A DNA stretch of 53,469 bases, from contig NZ_JACHXV010000013.1 of NCBI RefSeq assembly GCF_014192375.1, positions 1 to 53,469 of the forward strand. Reading direction: 5' to 3'. Below the pieces are notes generated by a model that saw only the letters and a list, made by a program, of their open reading frames with translations, ran no database searches and was not told the DNA's origin. A program made the position numbers and the translations under genes. This stretch comes from Endobacter medicaginis. Lineage in GTDB: Bacteria > Pseudomonadota > Alphaproteobacteria > Acetobacterales > Acetobacteraceae. Of the stretch, positions 35,631 to 45,248 are shown one piece after another; the stretch's first letter is position 1; each line of letters begins with the position of its first letter.

Positions 35631-35798
35631 CATTAGCCTGCCCGCCATTACCAGCAAGAACCGGATCCGTCGGCCGCTATCTACCTCCCACGCCGCCATG
35701 ACACTTACCTGCCGAAATGTCAGGCAACTAGAGCTAATATCATGGCAGAGCGTAACAGGGCGTAATGCATGTTACGACGGGGCACCACAGGGGATTCC

Positions 35799-38700
35799 AT
35801 GGACGAGACACAACCGCAAGGTTCGGCCGCCGCTGCCGAACTGAAGATTGACGCAACCCTGATCGCCAAATTGAACCTGGCGGACTTTCAGAATGCGGTC
35901 CCATTGGTCCGGGATCTATGGTTGATCAACGAGACCGACCAGACGCATGAGCAGGTCGAGCTGGTCCTGACTTCCGATCCACCCTTTTTGAAGCCGCGCC
36001 GATGGCGGATCGACACGCTGGCAGCGGGCTCCCGCTATCCGATCCGCGACATGGATGTGAACCTGGACGGCGGATTGCTGGCTCGGCTGACCGAAGCCGA
36101 GACGGCCGCGGTCTCACTGGCACTGCGCAAAGTGGAAGCAGATGCCTCCGCCCCTGCCCTCGCGCAACGCGATATCCACCTGGAGTTGCTCCCCCGCAAT
36201 CAATGGGGAGGTATCTCGCATCTGCCCGACCTGGTCGCTGCCTTTGTCCAGCCCAACGATCCGGCCGTAGATCGACTGCTCAAGCGAACCGCCGAGGTGC
36301 TGCGTCAGAACGATCGCAATCCTGCACTGGACGGATATGCCGGCGGTGCCAAGCGCGCCTGGGAACTGGCCTCGGCCATCTGGGGCGCCACGGCCGGCAT
36401 GCAGCTGGACTATGCCTTGCCGCCCGCCAGCTTCGAGCAGTCGGGCCAGAAGGTGCGCAGTCCCAGCCAGATCGAAAGCTCGGGCCTTGGAACGTGCTTC
36501 GACCTCGCGCTGCTGTTCTGCGCCGCACTCGAGCAGGCAGGCTTGAACCCCCTGCTGGTCTTCACAGAGGGCCATGCCTTTGCAGGTGTCTGGCTGCAAC
36601 CGGAGGAATTTTCCAACACGGTCGTCGACGACGTGACCGCATTGCGCAAGCGCCTCAGGCTCAAGGAACTGGTGCTGTTCGAGACCACCCTGATCACCCA
36701 GCGCCCCACCGTCCCTTTCAGCTATGCCACCGAACGCGGTGCCCAGCAGGTTGACGAATCTCAGGATGCGGGGTTCCGCTTGGCCGTGGACATCCGCCGG
36801 GCACGGTTGCAACGCATCAAGCCATTGGCCAGTGCGGAGGCGGCAATTGCTACGGCGTCGGACACCGAAGGGTCACCGTCCACGCCCGCCGTGCCAAAGA
36901 TCGAAGACGCGCCTGACCTGGCCGACAGCACGCCAGCCAATACAGAAGACGCCAGCCAACTCGATCCCAAGGACCGGCTGCTGCGCTGGCAGCGCAAGCT
37001 GCTGGATCTGTCGCTGCGCAACAACCTGCTCAACTTCAAGGCCGGCAAGAAGGTACTCAAGCTGGAAGCGCCGGACCCTGGCGCGCTGGAAGACCTGCTG
37101 GCCAGCGGCCAGTCCCTGAAGCTGCGCCCGCGTCCGGACCTGATGGACGGTCCCGATCCGCGCGATCAGGCCATCTACGAAGCCCGCGAACGTGAGAACG
37201 TGCGCCGCGCACACGCGCTGGAAGCCCTGCAGAAACGCGAGGTTTTCGTTGGCGTTCCCGAGATCGAACTCGATTCACGCCTGGTCGATTTGTTTCGCAG
37301 TGCCCGCACGACCTTGCAGGAAGGCGGTGCCAACACGCTTTATCTCGCCCTGGGCTTCCTATCCTGGACCCGCGAAGACCGTGACGGTCAGCGCTACCGC
37401 GCGCCCTTGATCCTGGTGCCGGTCAGCCTGCAGCGCAAGAGCGCCCGCTCGGGCTTCACGCTCAGCCTGCATGACGACGAGCCCCGCTTCAATCCGACCC
37501 TGATCGAGATGCTGCGCCAGGACTTCGAACTGAGCCTGGGCACGCTCGAAGGCGAACTGCCGCGGGACGATGCCGGCCTGGACGTCGCTGCGGTCTGGAA
37601 GGCTGTCGGCCACGCCATCAAGGACATCAAAGGCTGGGAAGTGACCGAGGACGTGGTGTTGTCCATGTTCTCGTTCGCCAAGTACCTGATGTGGAAAGAC
37701 CTGGCCGAGCACAGCGAACAGTTGCGCGAGAACCCGGTCGTGCGCCACCTGCTGGACACCCCGCGCGATGCCTATCCTCCGGGTGCTCCGTTCCCGCAAG
37801 TGCGCGAACTGGATCAGCACTTCGACCCCAGGCAGGTGTTCTGCCCCTTGCCGGCGGATTCCTCGCAGTTATCGGCCGTGCTGGCCGCCTCGCAGGGCAA
37901 GGACTTCGTCCTGATCGGCCCACCGGGGACGGGCAAGAGCCAGACCATCGCCAACCTGATCGCCCAATCCCTGGCACAGGGCCGGCGCGTCCTCTTCGTA
38001 TCCGAGAAAATCGCGGCGCTGGACGTCGTCTACCGGCGCCTGCGCGAAATCGGCCTGGGCGAGTTCTGCCTGGAGCTGCACTCGAGCAAGGCCCGCAAAC
38101 TTGACGTACTGGCCCAGTTGCAGTCCGCCTGGTCCAGTAGCGGCCAAGCCGACGCCGAGCAGTGGCGGGCAGAAGCCGACAAGCTCAAACGCCTGCGCGA
38201 TGCGCTGAACATCTATGTGGAACGCCTTCATCAGCGTCGCCGCAACGGCCTGAGCCTGTTCGATGCCATCGGCACCGTCAGCGCGGGACATGACGTCCCG
38301 ACACTTCCCTTGGCCTGGCCCTTGGCCGATCAGCACGATCATGCTGGCATCGAACAGTTGCGCAGTGCCGTGGACCGCCTGGAAGTCAATGCACAAGCCA
38401 TTGGCCATTCCGCGCTGGCGCAGCACCCCCTCGCCCTGGTTGGCCAGGGAGACTGGTCGCCCACCTGGCAGCAACAGCTGATCGCCGCTGCGCGTGAGGT
38501 GCTTCCCGCCGCCCAGGCGACGATCGAATCCGCCCAGGCATTTATCCAGGCCATCGGCCTGCCCTCACCCACGTTGACGCCCGAAACCTGCGAAGCGCTG
38601 CTGCTGCTCGCTCAACGCCTGCCTTTGGCGGCGGGACATGATTGGCGCTTTGTCCTGCGCCCCGACGCACGCAGCCTGAGCCAACGCCTGCAGGAAGGCG

Positions 38701-41700
38701 CGGCACTGGTGCGCCGCCATGCGGAACTGAACATGCAGTTGTCTACGCCGTGGCCAACCTCTGTCATGACCGCCTGCGTCGACGGGCTGGCCCTGCTCAC
38801 CGAGCACCGGCAGACTCATGGCGAGCTTAGCGAGCCCTGGCCGGTACGCATCACCGTCCAGCTCAACCAGGCGCTAGGCCTGCTGGCTCAGCTCAGCGAA
38901 CATCATGCGGCCCTGTCGGTTCCCTACGGTGAGACGATCGAACAGCTCGACGTCGCCCAGTTGCAGCAGATGTGGGAACAGGCCGAGCAGACGTTCTGGC
39001 CCAAGTCGTGGCTGGGTCAACGTAAGGTCACGGCGCAACTGTCCAGCACGACTACGGGAGGCGCGCAGCCCGACGTCGCCAACGATCTGCAGCATTGGAA
39101 TGCCATCCGCGCCTTGCGCCAGCAGATCCAGGCCATCGCTCCAGGCCCGGAATGCGCGGACGTGTGGACAGGACTGGAGACACAACAGGACAAGGTGCGC
39201 ACGGCCCTGCGCTGGCAAACCGCCCTGGCTGCCGTACGCGAAGGCCAGGCCTGGGAGGACGACGGCTTCGACGCCATCGCCAGCGGCCAATGCGGGGCGG
39301 CCCTGCAGGCCGATCTGCAGCGGGCCCGGCGACTGCGCCAGCTCGACCAGGAGATTGCGGCACAGGCATCGCTGGAAACGGCGACCGACGGCCTATGGGC
39401 AGGGCATGCCACGCAAGTCGACCGCCTGCGTGCCGCACTCGACTTCCTGAGCGACTGGCGCAAGCATGCCCAGCAAGGTGCATTGGATGTCCACATCTTG
39501 GTTGAGGAAGGCGCTTGCGGCCCCACGCTGGCACGCGACCAACAGACGCTTCACCAGCGGGCGGATACGGAACAGGCACTGGCCGCCCTGGACGACTTGC
39601 GCGAGTCCACCGCGGGCTTGTGGAAAGGTCTCGCAACCAATCTGGCTGACCTCGAACAGGCTTGCCAACTGCGGGAGGATTTGGCTGCCGTGCTGGCCCG
39701 CCTGGCCACCACGCCCGAACAGATCTCTGCCTGCAAGGCACCGCTGCATGCGCTGTTGGGCGATGCCAATGCACTGCTGGAGCCCGGTGGTCGAATCGCG
39801 CTGGCCGGCGCTCAGTATTTGGAGAAATGGGCACAGCTGCTTCCCCGGCGCGAGGCACTCGCGACCACCGGACATTTTGCCGAGACTGCCCAGACGCAGT
39901 GGCAGGCAATGTCGCTCGACGGGCTGATCGAGCAAAGCCAGTCCATCGTGCGCGCCGAACACGGCCTGCGCAGCTGGTGCGCATGGCGCCAGGCGCGCGA
40001 CGAGGCGCTGGCGCTCGGGCTGGCCACCCTGGTCCAGGGCATCGAGCAAGGCCAGGTCGGCCCGGACCAAGCACGCCGAACTTTCGAGACCAACTACGCG
40101 CGCTGGTGGCTCAACGCCGTGGTCGATCATGAGCCGGTCATCCGCGGTTTCGTCAGCGCCGAGCACGAACAGCGCAACCGCGATATCCGCGAGCTCGATG
40201 AGCGCTTCACCTCCCTGACCCGGGACTGGCTGCGTGCCCGCCTGTGCGCTGACCTGCCCTCGCAGGACAACATCAGCCGCAACTCCGAATGGGGGCTGCT
40301 GCGGCACGAGATGGGCAAGAAGCGCGCGCACCTACCGTTGCGCGAACTGATGGCCCAGATTCCGGAGGCGCTGACCAAGCTCACGCCCTGCCTGCTGATG
40401 AGCCCGCTGTCCATCGCCCAGTACCTCCAGGCCGGGGCCAACGCATTCGACCTGGTGATCTTCGACGAAGCCTCGCAGATCCCGGTCTGGGATGCGATCG
40501 GTGCCATCGCCCGCGGCCGCCAGGTCGTCATGGTCGGCGACCCCAAACAGTTGCCGCCGACCTCCTTCTTCGACCGAGCCGAATCCGGGCTGGACGACGA
40601 AGACGTCGAGGCCGACCTGGAGAGCATCCTCGACGAGTGCATCGGCGCCAATCTGCCGACACGGAATCTGAACTGGCACTACCGTTCCCGACATGAAAGC
40701 CTGATAGCCTTCTCCAACCATGCCTACTACGACGGCGGTCTGGTCACCTTTCCTTCCCCCGTCACCAATGATCGCGCGGTCAGCTTGCAATTGGTGTCGG
40801 GTGCCTATCAGAAGGGAGGCACGCGGACCAACCCCGCAGAGGCCAAGGCGCTGGTCGCCGATGTCGTGGCGCGGCTGACGACCCCCGGTTTCCGAGAAAG
40901 CGGGCTGACGATCGGCGTGGTCACCTTCAATGCCGAGCAGCAGAAGCTGATCGAGGACCTGCTCGACGACGCACGACGCAACGACCCACGTCTGGAGCCC
41001 TACTTCGCCGAGGACGAGTTGGAACCGCTGTTCGTCAAGAACCTGGAGAGCGTGCAGGGCGACGAACGCGATCTCATCTATTTCTCCATCACCTACGGCC
41101 CGGACCCCGCAGGCCAACTGGCCATGAACTTCGGCCCGCTCAACCGCCAAGGCGGCGAGCGCCGGCTCAACGTGGCCATCACCCGTGCACGTCACGAACT
41201 GCGCGTGTTCGCCAGCTTCCGGGCCGAGCAGATGGACCTGGCACGCACCCAGGCCATCGGCGTGCGCGACCTCAAGCACTTCCTGGAATTCGCCGAACGC
41301 GGTGCCCGTGCGCTGGCGGAAGCCAACCGCGGTAGTCTGGGCGGCTTCGAGAGTCCCTTTGAACAGGCCGTGGCCGCCGCCCTGGCCCGGCGCGGCTGGC
41401 ACGTCCAGCCGCAGATCGGTGCCTCTTCGTTCCGCGTCGACCTCGGTATCGTCGATCCCGACGCAGCCGGACGTTATCTGGCCGGTGTGGAGTGCGATGG
41501 CGCCACCTATCATCGCAGCGCCACTGCGCGCGATCGCGACAAGCTGCGCGAGCAAGTCCTGCGCGGTCTGGGATGGGACATTGTTCGCGTCTGGTCCACC
41601 GACTGGTGGATCGATCCGGCCGGCACGCTCGACAGGCTGGATGCCCGGCTGCGAGCCGTGCTCACGGCCCAGCGCGAGCGGCGTGCAGAAGAGGCAGAGC

Positions 41701-42443
41701 GCGAAGCCGAGGCCGAGCGCCTGGCGCAGGCGGCCATCGTGCAAGCCATGGCGTCAGTGACGAAGCCGGACGAGGAAACGGCGGCCCCCATCCAGGCACC
41801 AGACCCGATCACACCGGAAGTCTCGGCGACAGCTCCATCGCAGCAAGTCGAGGAAGTCTTTGCTCGCCAGGTCTCCGCAGTAGCAGCCCGTGCCTACACC
41901 GATGCTGAAGAAATAACGCCACCGGAAGCCTCGCTCTATCGGGTCACAGATCCCACCGAAGCTGTCGCCGGGGCCAATCCCGATAGATTCTTTGACGGTG
42001 AGTACAACGACATCCTGTCGGCCATGATCGCGCACGTCGTCGATCACGAGGGGCCCGTGCTCGACGCGCTGCTGGCCCGTCGCATCGCCCGTGCCCACGG
42101 CTGGCTGCGCACGGGCGGACGAATCCGCGAGCGCGTATTCCAACTTGCTCGGGCCCGCTATCGGACGACGGATGAAGAGGTCGGCACGTTCTACTGGCCC
42201 GAGAACCGTGATCCTGCAACGGAGCCACCTTTCCGGGCGCCTGCCGACGAGGACAGCTTGCGGGCAGCCGACGAGATCAGCTTGCAGGAACTGGCTTCGC
42301 TGGCCCGTGCCATGATCGCACGCGGCGCTCAAGGCGAATCGATCTACACCGCGATGGCACGCGAACTGGGACTGCAGAAGTTGGGCGCCGCGAGCCGGGC
42401 GCGTTTGGCGCTGGCCTTGCAATCCATATCGCCCAGCCCGTGA
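35799..42443 (+). CDS. Giant transglutaminase-like/DUF4011/SF1 helicase/PD-(D/E)XK nuclease/DUF3320 protein
   Basis: This is a 2,214-residue multidomain protein. Near residues 225-270 is a transglutaminase-like core (GTCFDLALLF with Cys233, EGHAFAGVW with His259). DUF4011 follows from about 389 (DRLLRWQRKLLDLSLRNNLL). The SF1 (UPF1-like) motor has Walker A IGPPGTGKSQT near 706, an 840-residue helical insertion, Walker B VIFDEASQIP near 1551, GDPKQLPP, and motif VI NVAITRARHEL near 1790. An MTES_1575/Vsr-type nuclease has Asp1881, Glu1898 and Asp1900 (VECDGATYH). DUF3320 is near 2070-2110. The ATG at 35799 has AGGGGA five bases upstream; 35769 is an alternative. Its stop is one base from jetA, so it belongs to the Wadjet operon. 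Related proteins occur in defence islands; its role here is inferred. Confidence 0.88.
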   Translation: MDETQPQGSAAAAELKIDATLIAKLNLADFQNAVPLVRDLWLINETDQTHEQVELVLTSDPPFLKPRRWRIDTLAAGSRYPIRDMDVNLDGGLLARLTEAETAAVSLALRKVEADASAPALAQRDIHLELLPRNQWGGISHLPDLVAAFVQPNDPAVDRLLKRTAEVLRQNDRNPALDGYAGGAKRAWELASAIWGATAGMQLDYALPPASFEQSGQKVRSPSQIESSGLGTCFDLALLFCAALEQAGLNPLLVFTEGHAFAGVWLQPEEFSNTVVDDVTALRKRLRLKELVLFETTLITQRPTVPFSYATERGAQQVDESQDAGFRLAVDIRRARLQRIKPLASAEAAIATASDTEGSPSTPAVPKIEDAPDLADSTPANTEDASQLDPKDRLLRWQRKLLDLSLRNNLLNFKAGKKVLKLEAPDPGALEDLLASGQSLKLRPRPDLMDGPDPRDQAIYEARERENVRRAHALEALQKREVFVGVPEIELDSRLVDLFRSARTTLQEGGANTLYLALGFLSWTREDRDGQRYRAPLILVPVSLQRKSARSGFTLSLHDDEPRFNPTLIEMLRQDFELSLGTLEGELPRDDAGLDVAAVWKAVGHAIKDIKGWEVTEDVVLSMFSFAKYLMWKDLAEHSEQLRENPVVRHLLDTPRDAYPPGAPFPQVRELDQHFDPRQVFCPLPADSSQLSAVLAASQGKDFVLIGPPGTGKSQTIANLIAQSLAQGRRVLFVSEKIAALDVVYRRLREIGLGEFCLELHSSKARKLDVLAQLQSAWSSSGQADAEQWRAEADKLKRLRDALNIYVERLHQRRRNGLSLFDAIGTVSAGHDVPTLPLAWPLADQHDHAGIEQLRSAVDRLEVNAQAIGHSALAQHPLALVGQGDWSPTWQQQLIAAAREVLPAAQATIESAQAFIQAIGLPSPTLTPETCEALLLLAQRLPLAAGHDWRFVLRPDARSLSQRLQEGAALVRRHAELNMQLSTPWPTSVMTACVDGLALLTEHRQTHGELSEPWPVRITVQLNQALGLLAQLSEHHAALSVPYGETIEQLDVAQLQQMWEQAEQTFWPKSWLGQRKVTAQLSSTTTGGAQPDVANDLQHWNAIRALRQQIQAIAPGPECADVWTGLETQQDKVRTALRWQTALAAVREGQAWEDDGFDAIASGQCGAALQADLQRARRLRQLDQEIAAQASLETATDGLWAGHATQVDRLRAALDFLSDWRKHAQQGALDVHILVEEGACGPTLARDQQTLHQRADTEQALAALDDLRESTAGLWKGLATNLADLEQACQLREDLAAVLARLATTPEQISACKAPLHALLGDANALLEPGGRIALAGAQYLEKWAQLLPRREALATTGHFAETAQTQWQAMSLDGLIEQSQSIVRAEHGLRSWCAWRQARDEALALGLATLVQGIEQGQVGPDQARRTFETNYARWWLNAVVDHEPVIRGFVSAEHEQRNRDIRELDERFTSLTRDWLRARLCADLPSQDNISRNSEWGLLRHEMGKKRAHLPLRELMAQIPEALTKLTPCLLMSPLSIAQYLQAGANAFDLVIFDEASQIPVWDAIGAIARGRQVVMVGDPKQLPPTSFFDRAESGLDDEDVEADLESILDECIGANLPTRNLNWHYRSRHESLIAFSNHAYYDGGLVTFPSPVTNDRAVSLQLVSGAYQKGGTRTNPAEAKALVADVVARLTTPGFRESGLTIGVVTFNAEQQKLIEDLLDDARRNDPRLEPYFAEDELEPLFVKNLESVQGDERDLIYFSITYGPDPAGQLAMNFGPLNRQGGERRLNVAITRARHELRVFASFRAEQMDLARTQAIGVRDLKHFLEFAERGARALAEANRGSLGGFESPFEQAVAAALARRGWHVQPQIGASSFRVDLGIVDPDAAGRYLAGVECDGATYHRSATARDRDKLREQVLRGLGWDIVRVWSTDWWIDPAGTLDRLDARLRAVLTAQRERRAEEAEREAEAERLAQAAIVQAMASVTKPDEETAAPIQAPDPITPEVSATAPSQQVEEVFARQVSAVAARAYTDAEEITPPEASLYRVTDPTEAVAGANPDRFFDGEYNDILSAMIAHVVDHEGPVLDALLARRIARAHGWLRTGGRIRERVFQLARARYRTTDEEVGTFYWPENRDPATEPPFRAPADEDSLRAADEISLQELASLARAMIARGAQGESIYTAMARELGLQKLGAASRARLALALQSISPSP

Positions 42444-42444
42444 A

Positions 42445-43989
42445 ATGACGCTCCCAGCAACAGTCCAAGCCGATCTGTTTCGCCACGTCAGTGCGGAAAA
42501 GGCCGCGCTGTATCGCTGCGTCATGGATTGCTTCGCCGCTGCCAAGCGGCAGTTCCGGCTGCATCTTCGCCCCGACGAGGTATTGGAAGACGGCGACTGG
42601 TCGACGTTGGTCAGCTCGGCCACGCCCCGGATGGAAGAAATCCAGGCGGCGCTGGCGCAATTGGCCGAATGGGGCAACCTCGAATCCCAGCCGGACACCG
42701 CCCGTGTCGCCAGCATCAGCGACTTCTATCGCGCGCGCTTCGTCTACCGGCTCTCGCTGGGTGGCGAGGCGGTGGAAGCCGCGCTAGCAGCCTTCAGCCG
42801 CACGCTGCGCCGGCGCGCCGAGTTGCAGAGCGTCGCACTTGAGGACATCGCCCTGCGCCTGAAGGCGTTGCTGGCCCTGGCCGACAGCGCCGAACCCGAT
42901 GCCGTCAAGGTGCACGAAACCCTGCGCGACCTAGTTCGCGTGTTTGAGAGCTTGGCCGACAACGCTCAGGCCTTCATGGCTGGCGTCGGCCGCGGCATCG
43001 AATTGCAGCAGGCCGACGCCGCAGCCGTGCTCGCATACAAAAAGCGGCTGATCGACTACTTGGAGCGTTTCATCGGCGATCTGGTCGCGCGTTCCGGCGG
43101 CATCGCCCAGCACATCCTCTCGCTGCAGCCGCGCATCGAATCGCTGCTGTGGCTGGCCGCCCAGCGCCAGGCCCGCGACAGCGCGCCGGGGGACGAAGCA
43201 GAGCAACTCGATGCAGTCACGCGCGGCTGGCAGGCCTGGCGCGAACGCTGGACCGGGCTGCGCCGCTGGTTCCTAGCCACCGGACACGCGCCCGCGCAGT
43301 CCGAATTGCTGCGCGCCAAGGCACGCGCGGCGATCCCGCAGCTGCTGTCAGCCGTGGCCACAATCAATGAGCGCCGCAGCGGACGCAGCGACCGCTCTGC
43401 GGACTTCCGCATGCTTGCGGGCTGGTTCGCAGCCTGCGAGGACGATGCCCAGGCCCATCGCCTGGCGCGCGCAGCATTCGCGCTCAACCCGGCCCGCCAC
43501 TTCTCGTTGAACCCCGAACTGGCGTCCGGGGCGCAGGACTTGCCCGCCAGCACGCCTTGGGCCGACGCGCCGCCGTTGCGCATCCATCCGCGCCTGCGCG
43601 AATACGGCCAGGCATCGCCACGCGGCGCACTGCCACGGGTGCAGGCGCGCGATACCGAGCGCCAATTGCTCGCCGCTCGGCTGCACGAGGAACATGCGCA
43701 AATCGAAGCCGCTCGCCAGCGCCTGGCCAACGGCCGCAGCGCGCGCCTGTCCGAGTTCGGCACACTCGACCCGCATGCCTTCGCCCTGTTCCTCGGGCTG
43801 CTGGGCGAGGCGCTGACCGCGCAATCCTCGCCCGACGCCGAGGTGGACGTGCCCAGCGGCGACGGCCTGCTGCGCATCCGCATGCAGCCGCTGGCCGCGG
43901 ACAGCCGGGCCACCATCCACACCGCCACCGGCACGTTCAGCGGCCGCGACCACCTGATCACCGTCACTCGCACGGACGCAGTACCATGA
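42445..43989 (+). CDS. jetA: Wadjet component JetA (DUF2397/TIGR02677)
   Basis: JetA is the kleisin-like subunit of the SMC-type complex that senses and destroys circular plasmids. The 514-residue protein has the family start ATVQADLFRHVSAEKAALYR and RLHLRPDEVLEDGDW, then YRARFVYRLSLGGEAVE and a second half with RFIGDLVARSGGIAQHI and FRMLAGWFAACEDDAQAHRL. I assign it to the DUF2397 group, which in the published Wadjet scheme is type III as I recall. It is separated by one base from the helicase stop and overlaps jetB by four bases (ATGA). Confidence 0.88.
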   Translation: MTLPATVQADLFRHVSAEKAALYRCVMDCFAAAKRQFRLHLRPDEVLEDGDWSTLVSSATPRMEEIQAALAQLAEWGNLESQPDTARVASISDFYRARFVYRLSLGGEAVEAALAAFSRTLRRRAELQSVALEDIALRLKALLALADSAEPDAVKVHETLRDLVRVFESLADNAQAFMAGVGRGIELQQADAAAVLAYKKRLIDYLERFIGDLVARSGGIAQHILSLQPRIESLLWLAAQRQARDSAPGDEAEQLDAVTRGWQAWRERWTGLRRWFLATGHAPAQSELLRAKARAAIPQLLSAVATINERRSGRSDRSADFRMLAGWFAACEDDAQAHRLARAAFALNPARHFSLNPELASGAQDLPASTPWADAPPLRIHPRLREYGQASPRGALPRVQARDTERQLLAARLHEEHAQIEAARQRLANGRSARLSEFGTLDPHAFALFLGLLGEALTAQSSPDAEVDVPSGDGLLRIRMQPLAADSRATIHTATGTFSGRDHLITVTRTDAVP

Positions 43990-45248
43990 GCCCCAGCGAC
44001 AGCCGCACGAACAGCCACAGCATCGGCCGCCAGCAGGCCCGCCACCGCGACGACGAACGCCGCCAGGCGCTGCGCGCCCTGCTGATGTCGCCGCTGATGA
44101 CCCCGGCGCACGAGGGCTTCGCCGCCGTGCGCCGCCACGCCGACGAGCTACGCGCCTGGTTCGCGCGCGAGACCGGCTGGACGCTGCACATCGAGCGCGA
44201 CTGCGCGCGCCTGTACAAGCGGCCGGCCGACCTGCGCGACGCCAGCCGCGGCCTGCCCGGTTACGACTACAGGCGCTACGTGCTGCTGTGCCTGGCCTGC
44301 GCAGTGCTCGAACGCGCCGACCCGCAGATCACCCTGCGTGTCCTCGGCGAGCGGCTGCTGACGCTGGCCGCCGACCCTGCGCTGGAATCGCGCGGCTTTC
44401 GTTTCACCCTCGGCGCCGCGCACGAGCGCCGCGAACTGGTCGCCGTCTGCCGCAGCCTGCTGGAGATCGGCGTGCTGCAGCGTGTCGCCGGCGACGAAGA
44501 AGGCTACGTACGCAGCAGCGGCGAGGCGGCCGAGGGCGCGGACGCCTTGTACGATGTGCGCCGCCGCGTACTGGCTGCGGTGCTCTCAGCGGTCCGCGGC
44601 CCGTCCACCTGGCCCGCCGAGCAGGCCCCGGTGGACCTGGACGCACGCCTAGCCTCGCTGGTAACCGAGCACCAGCCCGACAGCGAGGAAGGCCGGCGCA
44701 CGGCCCTGCGCCACCACCTCGCACGCCGCCTGCTAGACGACCCCGTGGTCTACCTGGATACCCTCGACGCCGAATTGCGCGCCTATTTCGTCAACCAGCG
44801 CGGCGCGATGGCCAGCCGCCTGTGCGAGGCCACCGGCCTGGTCGCCGAGCAGCGTGCCGAAGGCCTGGCTCTGGCGGACGAGGATGCAGAACTGACCGAC
44901 ATCGCCATGCCCGCCGAAGGCACCGAGGCCCATGCCACCCTTCTGGTCGCCGAGTTTCTGTCCCGGTCGCGAGAAACCACCGATGCGATCAACCGCGACG
45001 ACGTCATCGCCTTCCTCGCCACCGCCCGTGAAGCGCACGGCAGCTACTGGCGCAAATCGGCGCGCGAACCCGGTGCCGAACGTGAACTGGCCGACCTGGC
45101 ACTTGAGCGCCTGCAGAAACTGCAACTCGCGGCATGCGACGAGACCCACGTCCAGCCCCTGCCCGCACTGGCGCGCTTCGCCCTGGGCGAGGCCGATATC
45201 CGCCAGCCAGCCGCGCCCGCGGCCGCCCATCCGTCCCTGTTCGAATGA
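43986..45248 (+). CDS. jetB: Wadjet component JetB (DUF2398/TIGR02678)
   Basis: JetB, the KITE-like winged-helix partner of the Wadjet complex, is 420 residues here. Recognised stretches are ERRQALRALLMSPLMTPAHEGFA, VRRHADELRAWFARETGWTL, the YDYRRYVLLCLACAVLERAD core, LRVLGERLLTLAAD, and VYLDTLDAELRAYFVNQRG. The ATG at 43986 overlaps the jetA stop and its own stop overlaps the jetC ATG (45245), both as ATGA. The frame is intact. It ends with a short Pro/Ala tail (RQPAAPAAAHPSLFE). Confidence 0.88.
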   Translation: MSPSDSRTNSHSIGRQQARHRDDERRQALRALLMSPLMTPAHEGFAAVRRHADELRAWFARETGWTLHIERDCARLYKRPADLRDASRGLPGYDYRRYVLLCLACAVLERADPQITLRVLGERLLTLAADPALESRGFRFTLGAAHERRELVAVCRSLLEIGVLQRVAGDEEGYVRSSGEAAEGADALYDVRRRVLAAVLSAVRGPSTWPAEQAPVDLDARLASLVTEHQPDSEEGRRTALRHHLARRLLDDPVVYLDTLDAELRAYFVNQRGAMASRLCEATGLVAEQRAEGLALADEDAELTDIAMPAEGTEAHATLLVAEFLSRSRETTDAINRDDVIAFLATAREAHGSYWRKSAREPGAERELADLALERLQKLQLAACDETHVQPLPALARFALGEADIRQPAAPAAAHPSLFE

